A stretch of DNA of 64,000 nt from Pseudidiomarina sp. CB1. GTDB taxonomy: Bacteria > Pseudomonadota > Gammaproteobacteria > Enterobacterales > Alteromonadaceae. Positions 11,331 through 21,133 of the stretch are shown piece by piece. The position numbers and the translations under genes are program-made. The notes under the pieces were generated by a model. That model was not told the DNA's origin, did no database searches, and saw only the letters and a list, made by a program, of their open reading frames with translations. The number at the start of each line of letters is the position of its first letter. Within the stretch, counting starts at the first letter, position 1. The DNA lies in contig NZ_JANTPU010000001.1 in the NCBI RefSeq assembly GCF_024752025.1, forward strand, positions 558,001 to 622,000, in the 5' to 3' direction.

Positions 11331-11364
11331 TAACTGCGTTCTTAGCTATGTTAAGGCGCAGTTA
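11331..11364. other. Stem-loop between pyrD and zapC
   Basis: TAACTGCG (11331-11338) pairs perfectly with CGCAGTTA (11357-11364), and an inner CTTA/TAAG pair extends the stem. No T-run follows on the plus strand, so it is not a classical intrinsic terminator. It may be a transcript 3'-end structure for pyrD or a processing site. Confidence 0.35.
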
Positions 11365-11408
11365 AGCATTATAAAAATCACAATAAGCGTTAACAGAAGG
11401 GGCTTTTC

Positions 11409-11960
11409 GTGCACGCATCGCAGCATTGGCGCTGGATCTATGATCCTGAGACGCAACAGCTATCGGTAGAACTCGATCACGGGTTAGTGCACAAGTGTCC
11501 TTATAAAAAATCACGCCTCATTCCAATGAATCCGCTACACGCAGCTTTTACCATGGAAGATGCGACCTGCTTTCAAGAATTCTACGACGTACTCAGCGCC
11601 TACGAATTATGGGACCCGATGATGCTGACCCAAGCAGCGCTTAATCGCACCATTCTTGAACGCTTTGGTCGTCCTCAAATGCCCCAAAGTTGGTACTTTC
11701 AAAGCTGCACCAAGGCCCCCAATTACGAACTTGAGGTGGGCGCATTGGTCGAATTGAATTCAGGAATTGAAACGGCGGTATTTGCCATCACAGCAATCGA
11801 TGATGAGTTTGCCGAATGTATGTTGCTAAGTAGCTCGATGACACTGTCTGAAGTTAAAGAGATGCAACAGTTTGATTCAGTTAAAGTATTACGCAATCGA
11901 CTGCAACCTAGTCATTATCTTCAACTCAACCTTGATGACGAGCATTTACGCCACGCCTGA
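11409..11960 (+). CDS. zapC: Cell division protein ZapC
   Basis: This 183-residue cytoplasmic protein belongs to the ZapC family, which bundles FtsZ filaments and stabilises the Z-ring at midcell. Recognition rests on the N-terminal WRWIYDPETQQLSVEL pattern and the central RPQMPQSWYF, which parallels KPQMPKSWHF in E. coli ZapC (180 aa). The start is GTG at 11409, six bases after a good AGAAGGGG ribosome site. It follows pyrD as in E. coli, where zapC (ycbW) also lies just after pyrD. No enzymatic motif is present. Confidence 0.85.
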   Translation: MHASQHWRWIYDPETQQLSVELDHGLVHKCPYKKSRLIPMNPLHAAFTMEDATCFQEFYDVLSAYELWDPMMLTQAALNRTILERFGRPQMPQSWYFQSCTKAPNYELEVGALVELNSGIETAVFAITAIDDEFAECMLLSSSMTLSEVKEMQQFDSVKVLRNRLQPSHYLQLNLDDEHLRHA

Positions 11961-11972
11961 TTCGAGGCTCTT

Positions 11973-13836
<1,864 letters not shown>

Positions 13837-13849
13837 TCCGATGCTGCGC

Positions 13850-13877
13850 ATGTTACCAAGCTTTTCGTAGAACGCAA
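13850..13877 (-). promoter_or_regulatory. Promoter of the initiator tRNA gene
   Basis: On the minus strand TTGCGT (13872-13877) and TAACAT (13850-13855) are 16 bases apart, and the tRNA begins 13 bases after the -10. The bases between (GCGCAGCATC) form a GC-rich discriminator, as at stringently controlled stable-RNA promoters. Confidence 0.55.
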
Positions 13878-13972
13878 GCACGCATTGCGTTAACTGCTGC
13901 TTATTTCAGCAAATCCCGTTTAACTGCTGCTTTTTCCTACAATTCCAGCAATACACTGGATTCTGCATGCCG

Positions 13973-13978
13973 TATAAT
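13973..13978 (+). promoter_or_regulatory. Probable -10 element of rlmKL
   Basis: A perfect TATAAT lies 33 bases before the rlmKL start codon. No convincing -35 hexamer is found 16-18 bases upstream. Confidence 0.4.
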
Positions 13979-14011
13979 AGCGGCACATTTAGCTAAGGAT
14001 ATGTCGAACAC

Positions 14012-16144
14012 ATGACTGCAACTTCACACTATTTCGCCACCTGTGCCAAAGGGCTAGAACCGCTCCTTTTTGATGAGCTGCAACAGCTAGGCCTCGAACA
14101 GGTTCAACAAACGGTCGCGGGCTGCCGTTTCGAAAGCGATTGCGAAGGGGCCTACCGTGTCTGTTTATGGAGTCGTCTTGCCAGTCGCGTGCTGTTGATG
14201 CTGGGACAATGTGACGTTGGTGGTCAATTGGAGTCGGTAACACAAGCCATTAGTGAAACACTATGGCTCGAGCATTTTACTGCTGAGCAAAGCTTTGTCG
14301 TTAGCTTTACCGGACAAAACCAGCAAATACGCCATACCCAATTTGGCGCACAGTTAGTCAAAGACGGTATTGTCGACCACTTTCGCCAACAAGGTTTAGA
14401 TCGTCCAAGTGTCGATCGTGAAAGCCCAGACCTCCGTGTGCATGCCCATTTGCATAAAGATCGACTCACCTGGTACCTCGATTTAGTCGGCGAGCCTTTA
14501 CATCGTCGTGGCTATCGGTTGGAGCAGGGCGCCGCGCCGTTACGCGAAACCCTTGCAGCAGCCATTGCGCTCCGGGCAGGGGTGACAAGTGATACGCAAG
14601 TTCTTATGGACCCGTTCTGTGGTTCCGGTACGTTACTATTGGAAGCCGCAATGATTGTGCTCGATCATGCGCCGGGACTGCGTCGTCAGAGTTGGGGCTT
14701 GCAGCGTTGGCGACAATTCCAACCGCAACTCTGGCAGCAATTAATGAATGAAGCCGAGCAGCGTTTCGCGCAAGCGAGTGAACGGTCACAATTGACAGTT
14801 TATGGCTCGGACAATGACCCACGCATGCTGGGTGTTGCCGATCAGAATGCCGCTCGACTCGGAATTACGGATCGTTGTCATTGGCAAGCCAGCGATGCGA
14901 CCAAAACCCAAGCGCCTAGCTCAACCGCTGGTCATTGCGTGATGTTGTGTAACCCGCCGTACGGTGAGCGGCTTGGTGAGGAAGTTGAAACCTTGCTACT
15001 TTACCGTCGTTTAGGACAACAGTTAAGACAACATTTTGCCGGTTGGCAAATCGCTATCCTCGCTGGCGATGAAAGCTTACTTAAACGTCTAAAATTGCGG
15101 AGCCATAAAAAATATAAGCTCTATAACGGCGCTTTAGAGGTCATCTTGGCACTCTATGATATGCAAAAAGAGCAACTTGAGTTTACTCAAGAGCAATCTA
15201 GCGATCTTGCTAACCGATTAAAAAAGAACTACCAAAAATTAGAGAAATGGGCGGCAAAAGAGGGACTTAGCGCTTGGCGTGTCTACGACGCAGACTTACC
15301 TGAGTATAATGCCGCGGTTGATGTCTATAACGAACACTTGGTAATACAAGAGTACGCAGCACCAAAAGATATCCCACCAGCTGTTGCCAAGGAGCGTCTT
15401 TGGTATTTACTCGACACTTTAGCCGAAGTTTTACCGTTTTCGGCGGCGAATATGCATCTTAAAGTTCGACAAAAACAAAGTGGCAAGCAACAATACCAAC
15501 GCCAGCAATTACGCCATATCATTACCACGGTGCATGAATACAATGCACAGTTTGAGGTCAATTTAAGTGATTATCTCGATACTGGGCTGTTTTTAGATCA
15601 CCGCTGGGCAAGGCGTGAGCTAGGCCGTTTGAGTGACGGCAAGAATGTCCTTAACTTGTTTGCCTATACATGCACGGCGTCGGTTCAAGCCGCTTTGGGT
15701 GGAGCCCAACAAGTCACTTCAGTCGACTTATCAAAAACCTACCTTAGCTGGGGCGAGGATAATTTTCGTTTAAATGGATTACCCGCGCGCCAACACCAGT
15801 TTATTCAAGCGGACTGCTTGCAGTGGTTACAGCGCCAGCCACCGCAGCAGCGTTTCGATGTGATTTTTCTTGATCCACCAACGTTTTCGAACTCGAAACG
15901 TATGCAGGACGTCCTCGATATCCAGCGTGACCATGTCATGTTATTGAAACTTGCCGCTCGGCTGCTTAAAGACGATGGGGTGATTCTATTTTCGAACAAC
16001 AAACGTAAGTTCAAGCTCGACCAGGAAGGGCTCCAAGATGCCTTTCTGCGAGCAGAAGACTGGACTTCACGTTCGATTAGTCAGGACTTTGCGCGCCATA
16101 AGGGTATTCATCACTTGTTTAAGGTGACGCACCACCATGAGTGA
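14012..16144 (+). CDS. rlmL: Bifunctional 23S rRNA methyltransferase RlmKL
   Basis: This 710-residue fusion methylates 23S rRNA at G2445 (N2, RlmL half) and G2069 (N7, RlmK half) with S-adenosylmethionine. An N-terminal THUMP domain spans about residues 1-160. The first methyltransferase domain carries PFCGSGTLLLEAAM and the catalytic NPPYGERLGEE. The second carries LNLFAYTCTASVQA, a Ser-Val-Asp-Leu-Ser loop and FLDPPTFSNS. Length equals the E. coli enzyme (702). The start at 14012 has AAGGA 12 bases upstream. Its end overlaps the next gene by eight bases (ATGAGTGA). Confidence 0.95.
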   Translation: MTATSHYFATCAKGLEPLLFDELQQLGLEQVQQTVAGCRFESDCEGAYRVCLWSRLASRVLLMLGQCDVGGQLESVTQAISETLWLEHFTAEQSFVVSFTGQNQQIRHTQFGAQLVKDGIVDHFRQQGLDRPSVDRESPDLRVHAHLHKDRLTWYLDLVGEPLHRRGYRLEQGAAPLRETLAAAIALRAGVTSDTQVLMDPFCGSGTLLLEAAMIVLDHAPGLRRQSWGLQRWRQFQPQLWQQLMNEAEQRFAQASERSQLTVYGSDNDPRMLGVADQNAARLGITDRCHWQASDATKTQAPSSTAGHCVMLCNPPYGERLGEEVETLLLYRRLGQQLRQHFAGWQIAILAGDESLLKRLKLRSHKKYKLYNGALEVILALYDMQKEQLEFTQEQSSDLANRLKKNYQKLEKWAAKEGLSAWRVYDADLPEYNAAVDVYNEHLVIQEYAAPKDIPPAVAKERLWYLLDTLAEVLPFSAANMHLKVRQKQSGKQQYQRQQLRHIITTVHEYNAQFEVNLSDYLDTGLFLDHRWARRELGRLSDGKNVLNLFAYTCTASVQAALGGAQQVTSVDLSKTYLSWGEDNFRLNGLPARQHQFIQADCLQWLQRQPPQQRFDVIFLDPPTFSNSKRMQDVLDIQRDHVMLLKLAARLLKDDGVILFSNNKRKFKLDQEGLQDAFLRAEDWTSRSISQDFARHKGIHHLFKVTHHHE

Positions 16145-16373
16145 TTTTTACCTGTTAACGAAACCCCAGTGCCCACTATGTGACAAGGCGATCGCAGAAT
16201 TGCATGGGTTAACGCTCGAACAGCCGATTCGCTTGCATTGGGTTGATATTACGCAACAGCCAGAACTGCAAGATGAATACGCTCTGCTGGTGCCGGTGTT
16301 AGTCCGAGCAAAAGATGATGCAGAATTACGCTGGCCTTTTAATGATCAACTCATGGAATTTGTTACTGCATGA
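16137..16373 (+). CDS. Glutaredoxin-like thiol protein (DUF836 family)
   Basis: This 78-residue protein has a redox-type CPLC motif near residues 12-15 after a short beta strand, and a cis-Pro-like VPVL segment at about 52-55, as in the glutaredoxin-like DUF836 family. Its partner is unknown. It overlaps rlmKL by 8 bases and uup by 4 (ATGA), so rlmKL, this gene and uup form one translationally coupled operon. A link to ribosome modification or assembly is suggested only by context. Confidence 0.8.
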   Translation: MSDFYLLTKPQCPLCDKAIAELHGLTLEQPIRLHWVDITQQPELQDEYALLVPVLVRAKDDAELRWPFNDQLMEFVTA

Positions 16374-18301
16374 CCGTATTACGTATCCAACAAGCTCAAC
16401 TTGCATTCGGCCGCGAGCCTATTCTTGATCACGTTGATTTGGTTATTGAGGAGGGCGAACGTTTATGTCTTGTCGGCCGTAACGGCGCGGGTAAATCAAC
16501 CTTATTAAAGGCGATCGCTGGCGACATACAGCTTGACGATGGGGTGATTCAAAAAGTAGGTGATACCGTCGTCGCGCGGTTGCCACAAGATCCGCCAGCG
16601 AATTCTGAACAAAGTGTCTATGACTATGTTGCTGAAGCCCTGGCCGATGTTGGTGCGGTGCTCAAGCGTTACCACGAAGTATCGCAACAGCTCACGCAAG
16701 ATCCCGATGATGCATCACTTATGCGCACCCTCGCGCAATTGCAAACTCAGCTTGAAGCAGCGAATGGCTGGCAATTACAAACACGCATCGAACAAACGTT
16801 GACCCGGCTAGGACTTGACGAAAACATGTCGATGACTGCGCTTTCTGGTGGTTGGTTGCGGCGAGTAGCGCTCGCGCGAGCTTTAGTTGTAGCGCCGGAC
16901 TTATTGTTGCTCGACGAACCGACCAACCATTTAGATATTGACATGGTGCAATGGTTAGAATCGGTATTGCTCGACTTTCGCGGGGCAGTGCTCTTTATCA
17001 GCCACGACCGTATGTTTATTCGTCGGCTCGCCACACGCATTATCGATCTTGATCGAGGACAACTAAGTTCATTCCCGGGTAATTACGATGCTTATTTAGC
17101 GAAGAAACAAGAGCTACTCGAAGTTGAGGCCAATCAAAACGCTGAATTTGATAAAAAATTGGCGCAGGAAGAAGTGTGGATTAGGCAGGGCATCAAAGCG
17201 CGACGCACCCGCAACGAAGGCCGTGTGCGAGCGCTACAAGCGCTACGCAAAGAACGACAACAACGTCGTGAACAACAAGGCTCGGCAAGATTAGCGGTGC
17301 AAGAGTCACAGCGCTCTGGAAAACTCGTATTCGAAGGCGAGCATCTCGAGTTGGCATTTGCTGACAAGCCAATTCTCAGAGACTTTAACCTAACGCTACA
17401 ACGCGGGGACAAAATTGCTCTTGTTGGCCCCAACGGTTGTGGCAAAAGTACATTAATCCGTTTGATCCTTGGTCAGCAAAAAGTTGACAGCGGCACGGTT
17501 AAAGTCGGTACGAATCTTGAGGTGGCGTACTTCGATCAACATCGGGCCAAGCTTGATCCAGAGAAATCCGTTGCCGAAAATGTTGGTGATGGCAAACAAG
17601 ACATCACCTTTAATGGGCGTACGCGTCACATTCTTAGTTATTTGCAGGACTTTTTGTTTGCGCCACAACAAGCACGCACGCCGGTCCACGCATTATCCGG
17701 TGGTGAGCGCAATCGAGCGCTACTCGCAAAACTCTTCTTACAACCGAGTAACCTACTGGTACTTGACGAACCAACCAATGATCTTGATATTGACACCCTC
17801 GAGTTACTTGAGCAAATCATTGCTGATTACCAAGGCACGGTCATTTTGGTGAGCCACGATCGTGAATTTGTTAATAATACTGCAACCAGTATTTTGCTAT
17901 TTGAAGGAGCGGGCAAGGTCACCGAAATCGTGGGCGATTTCCAAGATGTTGAACACTATTTACAACAACAAACAAGGTCCGTACAACATTCGACGTTGAC
18001 GAATGGAACTAAAGAAGCGGAAAAGCAGTCAGAGAATCCGAAAGTTAAAGGTTCAGCACAACCTAAGAAAAAGTTATCCTATAAGCTTCAACGTGAACTT
18101 GATATGCTACCTGAACGCATTGAAGCTATCGAAAGCGAACAACAAGAACTGCAAGCACAAGCAAATCATCCAGACTTTTATACGCGTCCGCATGCCGAAA
18201 CCGGACCCGTTTTAGAACGCCTTGCAGCACTTGAAGAAGAGCTTCTACTGGCACTCGAACGCTGGGATGAGCTTGAAAACTTACAAAAAGAGAGTAGTTA
18301 G
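16370..18301 (+). CDS. uup: ABC-F ATPase Uup
   Basis: This 643-residue cytoplasmic protein has two tandem ATP-binding cassettes and no membrane domain. The first has Walker A GRNGAGKST, signature LSGGWLRRVALARAL and LLDEPTNHLDI. The second has GPNGCGKST, LSGGERNRALLAKL and LVLDEPTNDLDI. A charged linker separates them, and the last 70-80 residues are a coiled coil typical of Uup (635 aa in E. coli), which binds DNA. ABC-F proteins act on ribosomes, and Uup also limits precise transposon excision. It starts inside the stop of the glutaredoxin-like gene. Confidence 0.93.
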   Translation: MTVLRIQQAQLAFGREPILDHVDLVIEEGERLCLVGRNGAGKSTLLKAIAGDIQLDDGVIQKVGDTVVARLPQDPPANSEQSVYDYVAEALADVGAVLKRYHEVSQQLTQDPDDASLMRTLAQLQTQLEAANGWQLQTRIEQTLTRLGLDENMSMTALSGGWLRRVALARALVVAPDLLLLDEPTNHLDIDMVQWLESVLLDFRGAVLFISHDRMFIRRLATRIIDLDRGQLSSFPGNYDAYLAKKQELLEVEANQNAEFDKKLAQEEVWIRQGIKARRTRNEGRVRALQALRKERQQRREQQGSARLAVQESQRSGKLVFEGEHLELAFADKPILRDFNLTLQRGDKIALVGPNGCGKSTLIRLILGQQKVDSGTVKVGTNLEVAYFDQHRAKLDPEKSVAENVGDGKQDITFNGRTRHILSYLQDFLFAPQQARTPVHALSGGERNRALLAKLFLQPSNLLVLDEPTNDLDIDTLELLEQIIADYQGTVILVSHDREFVNNTATSILLFEGAGKVTEIVGDFQDVEHYLQQQTRSVQHSTLTNGTKEAEKQSENPKVKGSAQPKKKLSYKLQRELDMLPERIEAIESEQQELQAQANHPDFYTRPHAETGPVLERLAALEEELLLALERWDELENLQKESS

Positions 18302-18308
18302 ATTACCT

Positions 18309-20057
18309 ATGAAAAAGTTTACTTTAGGGGCCCTTAGTGTCGCCATTGCAGCATCTTTTTTATCTAGTGCGCAGGCTGACTCATACAACATTCAGCAAAT
18401 TGAAACACCAGAGAAAGTGACAGATCTTTTTCCTATTGCTATCAACGACCACCGTCATAGTATTGTACTTGGACAGCTTCCCAAGGACATTGAAATCGAT
18501 CTCACTCTCGTATCTGAAGGAACTTTACGTAGTATCGGTATCGATCCTGAAGTTGACGACTTGGCCACTTACCAGCTCTCGCGCGAGCAATACGAAGCCC
18601 TCGTAAGAGGGTTAAGAGACAGTGTAAACACGGTGGTTAGTAATCCGCGCACCTCGTTTTACGACGCTGGTTACTTCGATGGGCAATCCGTTAGCTTTAA
18701 TGAGTTTTTTGAAGATACCGATCCTGAAACTCCAGAAATGGAGTACTCAACCGACCACATTTATAATGGCATTAATAACAACAATATTCGGGTCGGTTGG
18801 GGAAGTGCACCATACAAGTTCAATACGTTTAGCTACACAACGGGCGAAGGTGATGATGAACAACAAGTCAACACCACCTATACCTCACGTGCATTTACCC
18901 GCCAAGCAATCTGGTCAAATGGTGAGACAACAAAAACCTATCCAGCACCGGAGCAGGCCTATCTAGGTGGTGAGTCGGTCATGATGGACATCAATGACCA
19001 AAACGTTGCCGTCGGCTATGCGAGTGTGGCAGTTTCACCGGCATCGCAAGCTTTTGCGGACGACTGTCAGGCACGTTTAGATGAGGGGACAGCGACAAGG
19101 TCGCTTTACACCTGTTTATGGCAACGCTGGCTAAATTTAAGTAACGCAACAGCAGCAAACCTGCAAAGCATCTATAGCCGCTCGACGATTAACTCAAATC
19201 AATCCATTTACGATATGCGTGCCATGGTATGGCAGCTTGACGCAAATGGTGAGGTGATCTCGTCACAGCAATACGGCACGTTAATGGAACGTGGCGAAGA
19301 GGATGACAGCGATTTTTCTAGCTATGCGATGGCGGTTAACAATAATGGTATTGCCGTAGGTCAGAGTTGGACTTATTACGAAGGCGTGCAAGAGGAAAGC
19401 CGTCGAATTAAAATGCCTGCCATTTTTATGGATGGCGAAGTTAAACCGGTAACCGTAGACCCAGCCTATTTATGGGGTGCGGCAACTGACATTAATGACC
19501 AAAATCAAGTCGTCGGTTTTTTGATTCGTCGTGTTCAAGGGATTAATCGCTATATCGGCTTCATCTACGATATTGAAAGCGAAACATTGAACGAACTACC
19601 TTCATTTTTTAATGGCTCAAGTGCAATTCCGACAGCTATAAATAATGATGGCTTAATTGTTGGCACCGCAGAGATTGATGCAGACTTGTCCGCGCAGAGA
19701 CGACGCGTTGGTTTTAGTTATGAAAGCACAGTAGACGGTGCGAAATTCGTCAATTTAAACGATGCCGTCGCTTGTGATTCTGGTTACTTCATCGTTAGTG
19801 CCGATGGCATCAACAACAACGCTGAAATTGTTGCCACCGGTATTCGCCCAGAGGAAGTTAGCACCGAAAACGGCGAAACGACCACCGAGCAGTTCGCCAA
19901 AACTCTGATTTTAGATCCTAGTTCGGGTGAGCTGAACAATTGCACGCAAGAAGAAGGTAAGATCGAACGACAAGGTGCGAGCACCGGTGTTTTTGGCTTC
20001 CTTTCTATGTTGTTGATTGGTGGTCTTATTACACTACGCCGCAAGTTTAGCCGTTAA
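18309..20057 (+). CDS. DUF3466 family exported protein with C-terminal membrane anchor
   Basis: This 582-residue protein begins at the ATG at 18309, seven bases after the uup stop, because a clean signal peptide starts there (MKKFTLGALSVAIAASF, cleaved near SAQA/DS). In-frame codons further upstream are inside uup. The body has repeated segments of the type INDQNVAVGYA, INDQNQVVGFL, INNDGLIVGTA and INNNAEIVATG, resembling a beta-propeller-like repeat family. The C-terminus has a Gly-rich stretch, one hydrophobic helix and LRRKF, the layout of GlyGly-CTERM-type sorting signals, though the double Gly is not at the usual place. Its function is unknown. A strong terminator follows. Confidence 0.75.
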   Translation: MKKFTLGALSVAIAASFLSSAQADSYNIQQIETPEKVTDLFPIAINDHRHSIVLGQLPKDIEIDLTLVSEGTLRSIGIDPEVDDLATYQLSREQYEALVRGLRDSVNTVVSNPRTSFYDAGYFDGQSVSFNEFFEDTDPETPEMEYSTDHIYNGINNNNIRVGWGSAPYKFNTFSYTTGEGDDEQQVNTTYTSRAFTRQAIWSNGETTKTYPAPEQAYLGGESVMMDINDQNVAVGYASVAVSPASQAFADDCQARLDEGTATRSLYTCLWQRWLNLSNATAANLQSIYSRSTINSNQSIYDMRAMVWQLDANGEVISSQQYGTLMERGEEDDSDFSSYAMAVNNNGIAVGQSWTYYEGVQEESRRIKMPAIFMDGEVKPVTVDPAYLWGAATDINDQNQVVGFLIRRVQGINRYIGFIYDIESETLNELPSFFNGSSAIPTAINNDGLIVGTAEIDADLSAQRRRVGFSYESTVDGAKFVNLNDAVACDSGYFIVSADGINNNAEIVATGIRPEEVSTENGETTTEQFAKTLILDPSSGELNNCTQEEGKIERQGASTGVFGFLSMLLIGGLITLRRKFSR

Positions 20058-20095
20058 CTAGAAAACTTGTTCTAAAAAAACTTGATTACAGATCT

Positions 20096-20144
20096 AACGC
20101 CTTTTCAGTAGCTTATAGCGTAAACTGAAAAGGCGTTTTTTTTT
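20096..20144 (+). terminator. Strong intrinsic terminator after the DUF3466 gene
   Basis: A perfect 14-bp stem (20096-20109 with 20124-20137) is followed by nine T residues (20136-20144). It ends the rlmKL-uup-DUF3466 transcript and separates it from rmf. Confidence 0.92.
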
Positions 20145-20248
20145 GCTATTGAACTACCGCCTACAGTTGCTATCTATTATTACAAGAGTGAAATAATTTT
20201 CGCTCTTGCAAAAAATTGTAAAAGAACAACTGGACGAGGAAGTGAATG

Positions 20249-20422
20249 ATGAAAAGACAGAAACGCGATCGCTTAGAACGGGCACACTCACAAGGTTTCA
20301 AAGCTGGTGTAGCGGGTCGTTCAAAAGAACTATGTCCGTATCAGAATCAGGAAATTCGTTCCCAGTGGTTAGGCGGTTGGCGCGACGCGCAAGAAGCGCG
20401 GAGTGTAGGGTTATATCGTTAA
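20249..20422 (+). CDS. rmf: Ribosome modulation factor
   Basis: This 57-residue basic protein begins MKRQKRDRLERAH and contains AGRSKELCPYQ and RSQWLGGWRDA, nearly the E. coli RMF sequence (55 aa). RMF pairs 70S ribosomes into inactive 100S dimers in stationary phase. The start at 20249 is the second of two adjacent ATGs (the first at 20246), with AGGA at 20237-20240 giving 8-base spacing. A longer overlapping frame at 20206-20427 is a shadow. An intrinsic terminator follows. The gene order rmf-fabA-lonH is also found in E. coli. Confidence 0.95.
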   Translation: MKRQKRDRLERAHSQGFKAGVAGRSKELCPYQNQEIRSQWLGGWRDAQEARSVGLYR

Positions 20423-20488
20423 ATTAATCTGTCCAGCGCACTAAATTTTATTTAACTTATTGAAAAAATCTTCTCTTGAATGTAAGTA

Positions 20489-20523
20489 AGCCCGCCAACA
20501 GCGATCTGTTAGCGGGCTTTTTT
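20489..20523 (+). terminator. Terminator of rmf
   Basis: A 13-bp stem with one mismatch (20489-20501 with 20506-20518) and a 4-base loop is followed by T residues to 20523. It stands between the convergent rmf and fabA genes; the minus strand lacks a T-run, so it mainly serves rmf. Confidence 0.85.
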
Positions 20524-20545
20524 CTATCTAGCACTCGGCAAAGAT

Positions 20546-21058
20546 TTAGAAGTTAGAGGTGTCCGTGAACAAGCCTACTTTCAGATCTTTCGCCGTATAA
20601 ATGGTTTTACCATCGACTTCAACGCGGCCATCAGCCATGCCCATGAAAAGCTTACGCTTAATCACACGCTTCATGTCAATGTGGTAGCTGACCTTTTTCG
20701 CGGTCGGTAAAATTTGGCCAGTGAATTTAACTTCACCTACACCCAGTGCGCGACCACGACCCGGACCGCCAGCCCAAGCCAAAAAGAAGCCCGTCAACTG
20801 CCACATCGCATCAAGACCTAAACAGCCAGGCATGACTGGATCGCCTTTAAAGTGACAACCAAAAAACCACAAGTCTGGATGAATATCGAGTTCGGCATGA
20901 ATATAGCCTTTGCCGTATTCCCCACCTTCGTCATTGATGGTCACAATACGGTCCATCATCAACATGTTAGGAGCAGGGAGCTGGCTATTACCAGGGCCAA
21001 ACATTTCGCCTTCGGCACACGCCAAAAGGTCTTCGCGAGTAAAACTAGATTGGGTCAT
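20546..21058 (-). CDS. fabA: 3-hydroxydecanoyl-ACP dehydratase/isomerase
   Basis: This 170-residue hot-dog-fold enzyme dehydrates 3-hydroxydecanoyl-ACP and isomerises trans-2- to cis-3-decenoyl-ACP, the branch point of anaerobic unsaturated fatty acid synthesis. The catalytic His69 lies in [14 protein letters not shown] and Asp83 in CLGLDAMWQ, 14 residues apart as in E. coli FabA. The length matches (172). It is transcribed leftward after lonH, but a FabR-type operator and its own promoter in the 75-base gap indicate separate control by membrane composition. Confidence 0.97.
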   Translation of the reverse strand: MTQSSFTREDLLACAEGEMFGPGNSQLPAPNMLMMDRIVTINDEGGEYGKGYIHAELDIHPDLWFFGCHFKGDPVMPGCLGLDAMWQLTGFFLAWAGGPGRGRALGVGEVKFTGQILPTAKKVSYHIDMKRVIKRKLFMGMADGRVEVDGKTIYTAKDLKVGLFTDTSNF

Positions 21059-21093
21059 AACTACCTTGCCTTTAGTTCAAGTGCCGCTAGCTT

Positions 21094-21111
21094 AGCGAAC
21101 ACTTGTACGCT
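21094..21111. promoter_or_regulatory. FabR-type operator in the fabA promoter
   Basis: On the minus strand this is AGCGTACA-AG-TGTTCGCT, an 18-base near-palindrome like the FabR boxes of enterobacterial fabA and fabB. It occupies most of the 17-base spacer between TTGTTA (-35) and TAAGCT (-10), so a bound repressor would block polymerase. It lies 36-53 bases upstream of the fabA start. Known biology: FabR represses in response to unsaturated acyl-CoA/ACP. Confidence 0.75.
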
Positions 21112-21133
21112 TAACAAGTCCGATTAGTTCCCT

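Noticed and set aside
18222-18308. N-terminal extension of the DUF3466 protein
   Set aside because: It lies inside uup and would bury the signal peptide that begins at 18309.
20206-20427. 73-codon open frame overlapping rmf
   Set aside because: It is out of phase with rmf, whose product is clearly conserved and has the better ribosome site.
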